From IMG/VR virus record IMGVR_UViG_3300043411_000846, positions 1-43,282 of that record: 43,282 nucleotides of DNA. One strand, written 5' to 3'. Both the position numbers and the translations under genes were made by a program. Positions within the stretch are counted from its first letter, which is position 1. Each line of letters opens with the position of its first letter. The stretch comes from a virus. Below, piece by piece: positions 32,762 to 40,902 of the stretch. The notes beneath the pieces are model-generated. The model did not search any database. It worked only from the letters and a program-made list of their open reading frames with translations, and was not told the origin of the DNA.

Positions 32762-34164
32762 GCTGCCACCGCCTTCGCAGCCTTCTTCACCTTGTACGCG
32801 CCCGCAGTCAGCGTCTCGAACATGCCAAGCAGGTTCGCCATGCGCGCGCCCTTACCCATGCAGTTCTCGTAGGCCCACTCGTCGGCCTCGCAGTCCTCGG
32901 CTAGGATGACGATGGTCTCGGTCTTCTTCGTTTGACCGATGCGGCGCTGGCGCGATGACGCCTGCACGAACATGGCGGTGTCGTGCGTGGGTGAGGCCCA
33001 GATTGTTGAGGTGCCACGGGTCAGGGTCTGTCCGTGGCCGACGGTCTTCGGGTGAGCGAACAGGGCGTCGAACTCGCCGTTCTGGTAGCGTTGCACGTAG
33101 GCCAGGCGGTCAGCGTCGCTGGTGCCGCCGTCGAAGACTGCGTACTTCAGGCCGCGCTTGTCGGCTTCAGCGACGAGCAGATCGCGCTGGTGCTTCCACA
33201 TGAACAGCACGAGCGGATGTACGCGCTGCTCGACCAGGTCGAGGATCATCTCGTAGCGCCCAGTGTCGATGACATGGTACTGGTCAGGCGACGAGTAGAC
33301 CGCACCGCTGGCAACTTGGAGCAGCTTCGTGGCGACAGCAGCAGCGTTGATGGCGGTGATGTGTCCCGCTTTGCCCAAGTCCAAGAGCTGAGTGACTGTC
33401 ATCTTCTCGTACGCTGTGCGTTGGCCTGCTGACATCGTGTAGCTCAGCGTGTACTGGTGGTTCTCAGGGATGTCGGCACAGTCGTCGAGCCGGTGGCGGA
33501 TCGTGATGTCCGAGAGCAGGCTGAACACGGCTTCTTCGGCGCCGTCCTTGTCCTGCCACTCGATCATCTTCGAGCCGTGGCCGACCTGGACGGGCGTGCA
33601 TACGGACTGGCGGAAAGGGAAGTACAGCTTGCCCAGGCGGGCGCCGCCGTCGAGCAGCAGGGCCTGGTGCCACACGTCTACGATCGTGCGGCTGTTGGGC
33701 GTCGCGGTCATCGCAGCGCGGTAGGTGAAGTGCTTGACGATCTTGAAGATGGCCTTCGAGCGCTGGCTGTTGTAGTGCTTGAAGGCGTCGCTCTCGTCCA
33801 TGATGATTTCGCTGAAGCGGGCGAAGAACGCCTTCGGCTGCTTGGCGAGCCAGTTCACGGCATCATGGTTCGTGATGTAGGCGTCAGCCTTTGTGGCGAA
33901 CGCCTCGGCGCGGTTGTCGGCGTTGGCGACGACGGTTTTCAGGGTGGGGGCGAACTTCTTGAAGTCTGCGGCCCACACAGAACGCAGCGTGGAGCGGATG
34001 CCGATGACGAGGGCGCAGCCGCCGCCCTTCTTGCGGCGCTTCTCGAAGGCCCAGATGCGCACGCCAGTCTTGCCCGTGCCGGCGTCGCTCATGTCGAAGA
34101 CGATGGGCGTCTTGTCGTTGTGCTTGAGGCTGACGAGTTGGTGTTTGAAAGGCTTGTAGATCAT
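32758..34164 (-). CDS. SNF2-type DEAD-like helicase/ATPase
   Basis: The 468-aa protein starts at ATG 34164 (ATGA). Motifs: Walker A DAGTGKT (27-33), IIMDESD (Asp123, Glu124) as motif II, MTATPNS as motif III, then in the second RecA lobe VLFMWKHQRD, DALFAHPKTVGHGQTLTRGT and QASSRQRRIGQ as motif VI. This is the superfamily 2 SNF2/DEAD-like architecture of phage replication helicases. It would unwind or remodel DNA using ATP. It lies between the small helix-turn-helix-like protein and the polymerase-adjacent gene, in the replication block. Confidence 0.9.
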   Translation of the reverse strand: MIYKPFKHQLVSLKHNDKTPIVFDMSDAGTGKTGVRIWAFEKRRKKGGGCALVIGIRSTLRSVWAADFKKFAPTLKTVVANADNRAEAFATKADAYITNHDAVNWLAKQPKAFFARFSEIIMDESDAFKHYNSQRSKAIFKIVKHFTYRAAMTATPNSRTIVDVWHQALLLDGGARLGKLYFPFRQSVCTPVQVGHGSKMIEWQDKDGAEEAVFSLLSDITIRHRLDDCADIPENHQYTLSYTMSAGQRTAYEKMTVTQLLDLGKAGHITAINAAAVATKLLQVASGAVYSSPDQYHVIDTGRYEMILDLVEQRVHPLVLFMWKHQRDLLVAEADKRGLKYAVFDGGTSDADRLAYVQRYQNGEFDALFAHPKTVGHGQTLTRGTSTIWASPTHDTAMFVQASSRQRRIGQTKKTETIVILAEDCEADEWAYENCMGKGARMANLLGMFETLTAGAYKVKKAAKAVAA

Positions 34165-34415
34165 GGCTTGAGTGGCTTGATGTGTGCGCGGACGAGTTCG
34201 TCGCGCACTTGGTGAACGTAGCCAGGCCGCACGTTGCAGTGCATGGCGATTTCGCCAGGGAACATGCCTTGCTGGAGGTACCACTTGATGTGACCGACGA
34301 CTTCATCGGAGTGCTTGGTGCGGCAGTTGCGGCGGCGGTCTACCTGTGCGCGTGGGCGGCGAGCCAACAAGTCGCACGGCTTACCAAGGCTGTGGAGAAT
34401 GGGCTTACCGCTCAT
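34161..34415 (-). CDS. helix-turn-helix-like small protein
   Basis: The 84-aa product starts at ATG 34415 (ATGA overlap with the upstream stop). After a basic N-terminus (RRPRAQVDRRRNCRTKHSDE) it has a helix-turn-helix-like segment, VVGHIKWYLQQGMFPGEIAM, followed by HCNVRPGYVHQVRDELVRAH. It resembles small DNA-binding adaptors encoded beside phage helicases. Target unknown. Confidence 0.6.
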   Translation of the reverse strand: MSGKPILHSLGKPCDLLARRPRAQVDRRRNCRTKHSDEVVGHIKWYLQQGMFPGEIAMHCNVRPGYVHQVRDELVRAHIKPLKP

Positions 34416-34660
34416 GACGTGATCCTCTCGGTGACGCGCTGGAGCTGGTATGCGTCGATCAGCTTCTGGCAAGCTGCGTAAGGATCAAATAGCCCTGTGG
34501 TGAGTTCGAGCCAGAGTCGTTCACCTGGGGTGAGACCTTCTCTGCTGTGAAGACGTATGAGCAAGGCTTTGGCGTAACCGCCGGAATACTCGATGAACTT
34601 GTCGTCGTTTGGGACTTTGAAGAAGTCCTTCGTGACGCCGGTCACACCCCAGACGCTCAC
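34412..34660 (-). CDS. VTxRITQ-tail family protein
   Basis: GTG 34660 overlaps the nuclease stop (GTGA) and opens an 82-aa frame: VSVWGVTGVTKDFFKVPNDD, a KALLIRLHSREGLTPGERLW helix and the end ACQKLIDAYQLQRVTERITS. The terminal VTERITS matches the VTxRITQ tails of the proteins near 25448, 29657, 29872 and 30051. It is beside replication genes; function unknown. Confidence 0.6.
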   Translation of the reverse strand: MSVWGVTGVTKDFFKVPNDDKFIEYSGGYAKALLIRLHSREGLTPGERLWLELTTGLFDPYAACQKLIDAYQLQRVTERITS

Positions 34661-35358
34661 CGCCGTACTCCCACTTTGCACTGGCCTCCGTTCCACGGGC
34701 CGTACTGGCACCACTGGCACGAGTAGACGTTCGGGTTGGGTGGGAAGTCGGTGCACTCAGTGAGCGCGCGACCGCGACGGTCGAAGTTCGGCTTGAAGCG
34801 AAGAATCTGTGCGCGGGTGAAGGTGGCGGTGGTCAGCTCCTTCACGTCGAGATACCACAGCTCGGTGGTGACCTCTTCGATCTCAGGGTAGCGCAGCACG
34901 GCGTTGAGGGCGTAGAGCTGGGTCTGCTCGCTGTGCTTCACTTCGTTGCCGAAGCGCTTGCCCGACTTGTAGTCGATAACGATGGCAGACCAGTTGTTCG
35001 GCAGCACGATGGCATCGACCTTGGAGCGGTGCCAGCCGGTGCGCCAGTCGGTTGGCACCCAGTCCTGGTCCACCGCCCATTCACCTTCCAGGCTCACGAT
35101 GCCCATGGCATGGAGGCGGCGGAGGTGATCGAACTCATGAGCGAATTCCCGCATCTCAGGAATCTGGGCGTCCACCTTGCCGTTGACGTAGTCCTCGCAC
35201 GCCTGGTGGATGCGGGTGCCGCGGTCGTTGGCGTGTTCGAGCTGGCCGGGCTTCAGGGGACGTTCGGGCTCAGGAATCTTCTGGTCGTGCTTGAGCCAGG
35301 CTAGGAACTTGCACTTCTCGAAGTCACCGAGCTTTGAGTGGGACCAGCTTGAAATCAT
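34657..35358 (-). CDS. Cas4/RecB-like PD-(D/E)XK nuclease with Fe-S cysteines
   Basis: The 233-aa protein has a PD-(D/E)XK core: Glu93 (LEGEW), KVDAIV (Asp115), VIDYKSG (Asp129, Lys131) and QTQLYA (a QxxxY-like element). His51 lies in an N-terminal helix (RIHQACE). Cys16 near the N-terminus and the C-terminal set C214-x2-C217-x9-C227 with C202 nearby resemble the 4Fe-4S ligands of Cas4 and AddB-type nucleases. It starts at ATG 35358, just after a copy of the 20-bp motif. An end-processing exonuclease for replication or recombination is likely. No CRISPR array is near, so a Cas role is not proposed. Confidence 0.85.
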   Translation of the reverse strand: MISSWSHSKLGDFEKCKFLAWLKHDQKIPEPERPLKPGQLEHANDRGTRIHQACEDYVNGKVDAQIPEMREFAHEFDHLRRLHAMGIVSLEGEWAVDQDWVPTDWRTGWHRSKVDAIVLPNNWSAIVIDYKSGKRFGNEVKHSEQTQLYALNAVLRYPEIEEVTTELWYLDVKELTTATFTRAQILRFKPNFDRRGRALTECTDFPPNPNVYSCQWCQYGPWNGGQCKVGVRR

Positions 35359-35377
35359 GATTGCCTTGAGTTGTGAG

Positions 35378-35397
35378 ATCGAAGTGCGATCTTAGAC
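35378..35397 (-). promoter_or_regulatory. 20-bp near-palindromic motif
   Basis: ATCGAAGTGCGATCTTAGAC (+ strand) spans the gap before the nuclease ATG and includes the stop codon of the preceding gene. It is one of five copies with ATCkAAG...TAGAC ends. A regulator-binding site or phage promoter is possible. Confidence 0.55.
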
Positions 35398-36054
35398 CAG
35401 CGCACCCGACTCTTCAAATTCGTGGTCGCTGTCCGTGAGGACTTCGTCGACGTGTTCGTCGGAAGTCAGGTAGTTGTGCTCGGCTTCGAGCTGGCTGTAA
35501 ATCCAGTCGGCGAAGTCACGCATGAGTTGGGTGAGTTGCTCAACGTCCTCGGGTTCAGGATCGTCGGTGTCGTCAACATCGAAGTAGACGGTGACCTCCA
35601 TCATTCCTGAATGACAGTAGCCAGAACCGCCGAGCTTGGTGTCTGCTCCAAGTTTTTGCCCGTGCTTGATGCGGGCGGAAACTTGAAGCAATGCAAGTTG
35701 TTCGGCGATTCGATGAAGCTCGCTGTCTGTGACGAACTCGTTGGCGATTTCGTCAACAGCTTCAGACCCAGGTCTGGGTGAGTAGCGCCCTTCAAAAGAG
35801 GCGCCGTCGCCCTGGCTGCTGAAGCCGCTGAAATAAATGCGGGGGTCTTGGCGGTCCTTACCATTCACCAGTTTGACGGTTTTGGTGAAGATAGTGATGC
35901 CGAGCATGCCAGCAGCTTCGACGGCCTGCTCATAGGTGTAGTCCCACCACTCGTGCTGAAGGTCGTGATCGCGGTAGTGATCGCGCGCACGGGCCTTGGC
36001 CCTGTCACTCAGCTCGTGGAACCGATAGACCGTGCGCTCGATCACGCGGGGCAC
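35392..36054 (-). CDS. conserved phage protein (FSGFxSQGDGAxFEG type)
   Basis: The 220-aa protein starts at GTG 36054, two bases after the preceding stop. It has the recognisable core IERTVYRFHELSDRAKARAR, WWDYTYEQAVEA and RIYFSGFSSQGDGASFEGRY, followed by an acidic C-terminal region. The FSGFxSQGDGASFEG sequence marks a family very common in tailed phages and usually left without assigned function. It is coupled to the upstream repeat-domain gene and precedes the nuclease. Confidence 0.75.
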   Translation of the reverse strand: MPRVIERTVYRFHELSDRAKARARDHYRDHDLQHEWWDYTYEQAVEAAGMLGITIFTKTVKLVNGKDRQDPRIYFSGFSSQGDGASFEGRYSPRPGSEAVDEIANEFVTDSELHRIAEQLALLQVSARIKHGQKLGADTKLGGSGYCHSGMMEVTVYFDVDDTDDPEPEDVEQLTQLMRDFADWIYSQLEAEHNYLTSDEHVDEVLTDSDHEFEESGALV

Positions 36055-36056
36055 GA

Positions 36057-36278
36057 TCAGGCTTCCTTGCTGTCCAGGTACGCCACCAGGGCGGCGATGC
36101 CGGCCTCGCGCTTGGCGATCTCGGCGACCAGCTTCTTCGGCTGGGCCTTGATCTTCTTCAGACCTTCGATGACGACCTCTTCCGAGGCGATCAGATCGAA
36201 GACCTCGCCGTCGGCCATCTTGCTGATGTCGGCGCCGTTGACGAAGGTAGTGGTGGTGATGGTGATGGGCTTGGACAT
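36057..36278 (-). CDS. possible internal start for the C-terminal module
   Basis: ATG 36278 lies in frame within the longer gene and is preceded by AAGGAAG at a good distance, a better ribosome site than that of many genes here. Translation from it would give the 73-aa MSKPITITTTTF... protein alone. That protein has the form of a familiar free-standing small phage product, so in-frame re-initiation, as well as a fusion, is plausible. Confidence 0.45.
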   Translation of the reverse strand: MSKPITITTTTFVNGADISKMADGEVFDLIASEEVVIEGLKKIKAQPKKLVAEIAKREAGIAALVAYLDSKEA

Positions 36279-37025
36279 GGTGTCTTCCTTGACAGGGGTG
36301 GAGGGGAGAGAAGCGGTCTCGTTGACCGTAGTGGAGATGTTGGAGGTGGGTTCGAGAGGGTCGGTGCCAGGCTTGACGCGGTATTGGCTCGGGGCCTGTG
36401 AGAAGCCGAGCTTTTTGCGAAGCCCATTGGTTCCTTCGTCGTTCCACTTACCATCTTGGTGAAATTGAATGATCGCACCGCGTTCGCGAGCGGTCATCAA
36501 TGCGCCCTGCCAAGTGAGCGGCGCGGCCTTCGGCTTGATGCGGTAGGCTTTCTCGCCTTCGGGGCTGTTGAACGTGAGAGTGCCAACTTTGTCAGTTCCC
36601 TCGTCAAGCCATTCGCCGTCGTGGAAGAGTTGGATCGTCTCGCCGGCGGCGCGTGCCGCAATGAGTTCTTCTTTCCAGGTCATAGGCGGTTCCTTCGTGG
36701 TGGGCGGGTCCTCGATCAGCAATGATGGAATGCCCGCGTACTTATTGGTCTCGGTCTGCGGGATGCTGTAGCGGTCGTCGAAGTAGCGGCGGAGTTGATC
36801 GCGGTCTTCGACAGTGTGTTTGCCGATCCAGTGAGGCCATGTGTTGATTCGCGGTATAGCCCATGGGGTGCGGGCGGTGACTAACCAATCCGCGATGATG
36901 GCGCGGCGTCTGCCGTAGGTGTCGTTGCGTCCAGGAGGTCGTTTGGTCCCGTACTCCCTGTAGAACTTGCTCTCGTTCTCCAGAACGAGTGCGATTTCTT
37001 GGAGTTGTCCGGTCGTGAAGCTCAT
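36057..37025 (-). CDS. repeat-domain phage protein with fused C-terminal module
   Basis: The 322-aa protein starts at ATG 37025 (ATGA). Residues ~20-90 form an N-terminal domain with several Arg and aromatic residues. Two copies of a ~50-residue module follow (WKEELIAARAAGETIQLFHD and WQGALMTARERGAIIQFHQD, each ending with a GEWLDEGTD or GKWNDEGTN motif). The last 73 residues (MSKPITITTTTFVNGADISK, EGLKKIKAQPKKLVAEI) form a separate module that can also start at 36278. The C-terminal module resembles a small stand-alone phage protein. No catalytic motif is seen. Confidence 0.65.
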   Translation of the reverse strand: MSFTTGQLQEIALVLENESKFYREYGTKRPPGRNDTYGRRRAIIADWLVTARTPWAIPRINTWPHWIGKHTVEDRDQLRRYFDDRYSIPQTETNKYAGIPSLLIEDPPTTKEPPMTWKEELIAARAAGETIQLFHDGEWLDEGTDKVGTLTFNSPEGEKAYRIKPKAAPLTWQGALMTARERGAIIQFHQDGKWNDEGTNGLRKKLGFSQAPSQYRVKPGTDPLEPTSNISTTVNETASLPSTPVKEDTMSKPITITTTTFVNGADISKMADGEVFDLIASEEVVIEGLKKIKAQPKKLVAEIAKREAGIAALVAYLDSKEA

Positions 37026-38130
37026 ACGTCCAGCTTGATGGTCTCGCCAAAGGGTGCGATCACGTTGGTGGTCATCACCCACATGACGGGGTAGTCGGGA
37101 GCCTGCTTCGGGAACGGCCCCTCACCGTCGGTGAGGTAAATGAAACAGGCTGGCTTGAGGTCGTGCTTGCGCACGTACTCGAAGGGCGGACGGAAATCAG
37201 TGCCGCCTCGGCCAGGCATCTTGAACTCAGGCACCTGGTACTCGTCGTACGTGTCCACGCGCTGCACACGCGCGTCGCAGTAGATGTTCGTCATCTGCTT
37301 TGGGCGAGCCATCAGTTTGATGGAGTTGATCTCGCTGCCGAAGGCGTCAAGCTGAAACTGATCGACGCTGCCGCTGGTGTCGATGCTGTTGACAATGAGG
37401 CCCATCGAGCGGCTGTAGCGGCTGGGCATGCAGTAGCCGAAGGGCAGCATGCGGCGCTGAAGGCGGTTCCACGAGGTCGTGTTCTTCGAGTGCAGCATGG
37501 CGAAGCGGCGCAGGCGTTCGGCCCAGTTCAGCTTGCCGGTCTTCAGTTCTTCGACGAAGCTGATCATGGAGCCGGGCATCTTGCCTTGCTTCTTCGCTTC
37601 GATCGCGGCCTGGATGCCGGCGATCTTCCACTCGGCTGCCTCGACCTCGATCACGTTCGGGTCGCCAGGCTTGAGGGTGTCCTGTGCACCGTAGCCGCCG
37701 CCTTGTTGGCCGGGCTTCCCCGGGCCAGGCGGCTGGTCGGGCAGCAGGGTGTAGATGTGGTCCGCCGACATGCCCTCGAAGGCTTTGTTGTAGAGCCAGG
37801 TGTCCTTGAGCTTCATGCCGTCGGCCTTGAGATTGGCGTTGACGACGTAGTCGATGGCCGCGCCCCACTTGTCGGGGTCGCGCGGGCCGCAGCGGTTGAT
37901 GTGGTCGAGCAGCGGGTGCTGGACCTCGTGGCACACCGCGGACATTTGCAGCTCTTCGTCGAGGCTGAGGAAGTAGTTCGGGTTGTAGTAGATCGCCGTG
38001 TTGCTGACTTGCAGCGTGTCCACCGAGTAGTCCTGATGGGCTTCGAGGCGCAAGGCCAGGATGCCGTAGAACGGCTGGTCGATGTAGAGCGCGGTGCGAG
38101 CGCGGATGAACGCGGTCTCTGCTTGTTTGT

Positions 38131-38134
<4 letters not shown>
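37022..38134 (-). CDS. zincin-VWA (DUF2201-type) metallopeptidase-like protein
   Basis: The 370-aa protein has an N-terminal domain with HEVQHPLLDH (His69, Glu70, His73), the HExxH zinc-binding motif, and a C-terminal von Willebrand A-like domain with the MIDAS sequence SIDTSGSVD (Asp252, Ser254, Ser256) and later FIYLTDGEG. This DUF2201-like pair is usually encoded next to a MoxR-type ATPase, as here (39702-40694). By analogy with CbbQ/CbbO- and MoxR-VWA-type pairs it may be a remodelling partner, but its target is unknown. Confidence 0.8.
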
Positions 38135-38450
<316 letters not shown>

Positions 38451-38466
<16 letters not shown>

Positions 38467-38687
38467 TGAATTGAGAAGAGAACTGCGGTCATTGGGAATG
38501 AGCAGTTTCCGCACGGGTCGAGCACGGTGTTCTTTGTCGGGCCTTTCAGTGCGATCTCCCCAAGTCCTTTCGTTGTGCCCCAGCGGCGAATTACTGAAGC
38601 GTCAGAGAGTTGAACGAGGTCACCTTTACAGGGAACGACCTCGCCAATCAGCACCCAGCGTGATTGGAGGACGTAGATGCGTTTCAT
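38451..38687 (-). CDS. small hypothetical phage protein
   Basis: The 78-aa product starts at ATG 38687 (ATGA overlap). It begins MKRIYVLQSRWVLIGEVVPC, a strand-rich SH3-like opening, followed by DLVQLSDASVIRRWGTTKGL and a Cys-containing end (DPCGNCSFPM). The sequence is well formed and operon-linked. No function is recognised. Confidence 0.6.
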
Positions 38688-39517
38688 TGGTACGCTTTCA
38701 TCTTCGCCAAGATCGCGTCGGCTGCGTCGGCGGTCTTGGTACGGGTAGTGGCGCTGGTGCGCAGTGATGTGGGGCTGGGCAGCATGGCGTCCAGCTCCAA
38801 GCGCAGCTCTTCGAGTAGCGGGTCGCCGGTGAGGTTGAGCGCCGGCAGGCAGGCCACCAGGTCGCGCGCGTTCGTCACCAGGGTGTCGAAGATGCGCGGG
38901 TCTTCCTTGCGCAGCGTGGTGCTGATGTGACTGACGACATCCTGCACGCGCGTATAGCACTCGCGCATGGCGGCTTGGAATTTGGCGTCGTTCTCGGCGG
39001 TGAGCTGCTCACGGATCATGGCCGTGGCCTCGTCGCCCACGTTGACGCGGAAGTCGTCGGCGCTGGGGATCGGCTTGAGGCTGATGCGGATGTCGAACTT
39101 GTCGGCGATCTGGCTGATCGTCGGGAAGTCCTTGAGGCTGTAGAGCGTGCCCAGGCGCTTCGGTGCAGCGGCCAGGAGCTGCGGGTAGAGGGCCACGAAG
39201 TCGCGGCGGAGCTGCTCGTCGGCCAGGCGCATGTGCTTCATGCCAGTCGTGTACTCCTGGTACAGGGCTGAGGGCAGGATGCGGTCGCTGTTGTCGTCCC
39301 ACGGTAGCGTGAGCTTGTTGTGGAACGCACGCATGGCGCTGGCACTGGCTGTGAGCTGCTTGAGGTGGGCACGGTCCACGAGGGTCTTGCGGAAGTCACC
39401 GCTGTCGCTCGTGGCGTTGTGAGCTTGGGTCACCTCACGAGTGACCTTGCTGTCGATACGCTGGGCGGTCCAGCGAGAGATCGACAGGTTGGCGAGCATG
39501 GCTTTGTCTTGCAGCAT
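38684..39517 (-). CDS. DUF3150-like protein of the MoxR/VWA module
   Basis: The 277-aa protein is largely helical. It starts with LANLSISRWTAQRIDSKVTR, contains MKHMRLADEQLRRDFVALYP and ends in an Ala/Thr/Lys-rich tail. The N-terminal LxxLxIsxWtgrr.D..v..e pattern and the location between a MoxR ATPase and a VWA/zincin protein fit the DUF3150 family, which accompanies such ATPases in phage genomes. I infer an adaptor or regulator within that complex. The structured RNA lies directly upstream. Confidence 0.65.
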   Translation of the reverse strand: MLQDKAMLANLSISRWTAQRIDSKVTREVTQAHNATSDSGDFRKTLVDRAHLKQLTASASAMRAFHNKLTLPWDDNSDRILPSALYQEYTTGMKHMRLADEQLRRDFVALYPQLLAAAPKRLGTLYSLKDFPTISQIADKFDIRISLKPIPSADDFRVNVGDEATAMIREQLTAENDAKFQAAMRECYTRVQDVVSHISTTLRKEDPRIFDTLVTNARDLVACLPALNLTGDPLLEELRLELDAMLPSPTSLRTSATTRTKTADAADAILAKMKAYQ

Positions 39518-39540
39518 GAAGTGACTCCAGAGAAAGGGGT

Positions 39541-39693
39541 GGGTGAACTACACAGTGCTGGGGAGTGGGCCTACCGACTCGCTGTCACGGCACCCGTTGT
39601 TAAGAGATGCTGGAGATTCGTTCCGGCCTTGGCTGGACTCGCCCCTACGTGCTCAGGTCTTCGATCCACTACAGCAGGGTGTGCAGCTCACCC
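39541..39693 (-). ncRNA. structured non-coding RNA (unassigned)
   Basis: In the longest gene-free stretch of this arm, the minus-strand 5' end GGGTGAGCTGCACA (39693-39680) pairs fully with TGTGTAGTTCACCC (39554-39541), 14 bp including two G-U pairs. The stem continues inward with TGCTG/CAGCA (39676-39672 with 39560-39556) and AGTGG/CCACT (39670-39666 with 39568-39564). Between are further possible helices, e.g. CCAGCC/GGCCGG near 39635-39620. On the + strand the two G-U pairs would be A-C mismatches, so selection appears to act on a minus-strand RNA. No family is recognised. Confidence 0.65.
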
Positions 39694-39701
39694 ATAGAAA
39701 C

Positions 39702-40694
39702 TCAAACGAGAATTGATTGGTTCTCGATGCCCCATTTCGCGTAGCGCGCCGTGTTCAGGATGTTCTTGTCACGGGCCACAGCGGCGCGGACGTAGGCCAC
39801 CTGGATTTCGCGGCCGAGGCGTTCGACGTAGTCCATGACCCGGTCGAAGTTGCTGGCCTTGGACTTGTCGCTCAGGGTCATGACCACGGCGTGGGTGACA
39901 GGCGTCGAGCCGGGCAGTTGCGCACGCTTCGGGTCCATCAGGATGCTGTCGATGTCGGGCATGTCCTTGATGTCGCGGACGAAGCCGAAGAACTCGCCGG
40001 CAGCGCCTTCACCGACCGCGCCCTTGATCAGCTCCAGGCGGTGGTTGAGCGAGTAGTCGCGCTTGTAAATCTTGTCGGCGGCGTACCACGAGCGCGGTGT
40101 CGGGAAGCAGCGTGGGTTCTGGACCGGGTCGAACACATGCAGCGCGTGATTCTTCAGCTTGATGTACGCGCGGAAGTGCGGGTGAATGTCGTCGGCTGCG
40201 GCTTGCACCAGCCAGTCCGTCACGTCGATCTCGTAGTCGATGTGCTCGAAGCGGTTCGCCAGCGGCGCGGGCATCTGGTACGTGACACCGCGGTCGCTGG
40301 AGTTGTTGCCGGCAGCGATGATCCCCCAGTTGTCGGGGAACTCGTACGAGCCGATGCGGCGGTCGAGGATGAGCTGGTAGCAGGCGCCAGAGACGGCGGG
40401 CTCGGCCTGGTTCATCTCGTCGAGGAACAGGATGCCTGGCGCGTCGCCTTTGCGGGGCAGGAAGTCGGCCGGCAACCACTCCATCTGCTTCTTCTTGCCG
40501 TCAGGCCACGGGAAGCCGCGGATGTCGATGCTGTCGAGCTGGCCCACACGCACGTCGGCGAGGGTGAGCTTGTGGTGTTTGCAGTATTGGCGGATCAGGC
40601 TGGACTTGCCAGCGCCGGTCTTGCCCCAGATGAAGACGGACATTCGGTCGGCGAGCAGGCCCGGCAATACGGTCGTGATGTCAGAGGGTTTCAC
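39702..40694 (-). CDS. MoxR-type AAA+ ATPase
   Basis: The 330-aa protein starts at GTG 40694, with AAAGGA ten bases upstream. Motifs: Walker A GKTGAGKS (24-31), Walker B ILFLDEM (Asp92, Glu93), Sensor-1 region GIIAAGNN and ANRFEH, which provides a candidate arginine finger. The length and features fit the MoxR/CbbQ branch of AAA+ proteins, which partner VWA-domain proteins. The VWA/zincin protein is encoded downstream in the same arm. The ATPase probably remodels a target with that partner; the substrate is unknown. Confidence 0.88.
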   Translation of the reverse strand: MKPSDITTVLPGLLADRMSVFIWGKTGAGKSSLIRQYCKHHKLTLADVRVGQLDSIDIRGFPWPDGKKKQMEWLPADFLPRKGDAPGILFLDEMNQAEPAVSGACYQLILDRRIGSYEFPDNWGIIAAGNNSSDRGVTYQMPAPLANRFEHIDYEIDVTDWLVQAAADDIHPHFRAYIKLKNHALHVFDPVQNPRCFPTPRSWYAADKIYKRDYSLNHRLELIKGAVGEGAAGEFFGFVRDIKDMPDIDSILMDPKRAQLPGSTPVTHAVVMTLSDKSKASNFDRVMDYVERLGREIQVAYVRAAVARDKNILNTARYAKWGIENQSILV

Positions 40695-40708
40695 GGGATG
40701 GAAGTCCT

Positions 40709-40867
40709 TTAGTTGAGAGTGGCGACGATGTAGCCGAGGCTGAAGAACAGGGCACCGACGAAGACGAAGGTGCCGAGCACGATCAGCAGCAAATTGCGGA
40801 ATTGCTTGGTGCGGGAGAAGGGGAGGAAGAGCGGCCTGCCGATCTCCTGCTCGTATTCCTGATTCAT
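40709..40867 (-). CDS. 52-aa membrane protein
   Basis: ATG 40867, preceded by AAGGAG at a good distance, opens a 52-aa frame: MNQEYEQEIGRPLFLPFSRT, then a hydrophobic helix (LLLIVLGTFVFVGALFFSLG) and TAA at 40711-40709. It is a single-pass membrane microprotein with a basic N-terminal flank (RTKQFR). It sits between the winged-helix-like gene and the MoxR gene and follows a copy of the 20-bp motif. Function unknown. Confidence 0.7.
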   Translation of the reverse strand: MNQEYEQEIGRPLFLPFSRTKQFRNLLLIVLGTFVFVGALFFSLGYIVATLN

Positions 40868-40882
40868 GTGGCTCCTTGTGTG

Positions 40883-40902
40883 GTCGAAGTTAGAGCGTAG
40901 AC
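40883..40902 (-). promoter_or_regulatory. 20-bp near-palindromic motif
   Basis: GTCGAAGTTAGAGCGTAGAC (+ strand) lies 16 bases from the start of the 52-aa membrane protein and includes the stop codon of the preceding gene. It matches the copies at 128, 9521, 29306 and 35378. Confidence 0.55.

Noticed and set aside
34657-35358. Cas4 as part of a CRISPR-Cas locus
   Set aside because: No repeat array and no other cas gene are near; similar nucleases are common in phage replication modules.
39541-39701. tRNA, RNase P RNA or simple terminator in this gap
   Set aside because: No T-loop, anticodon arm or P4-like conserved bases were found, and the stem is far longer and more elaborate than a terminator and lacks a U-tract directly after it.
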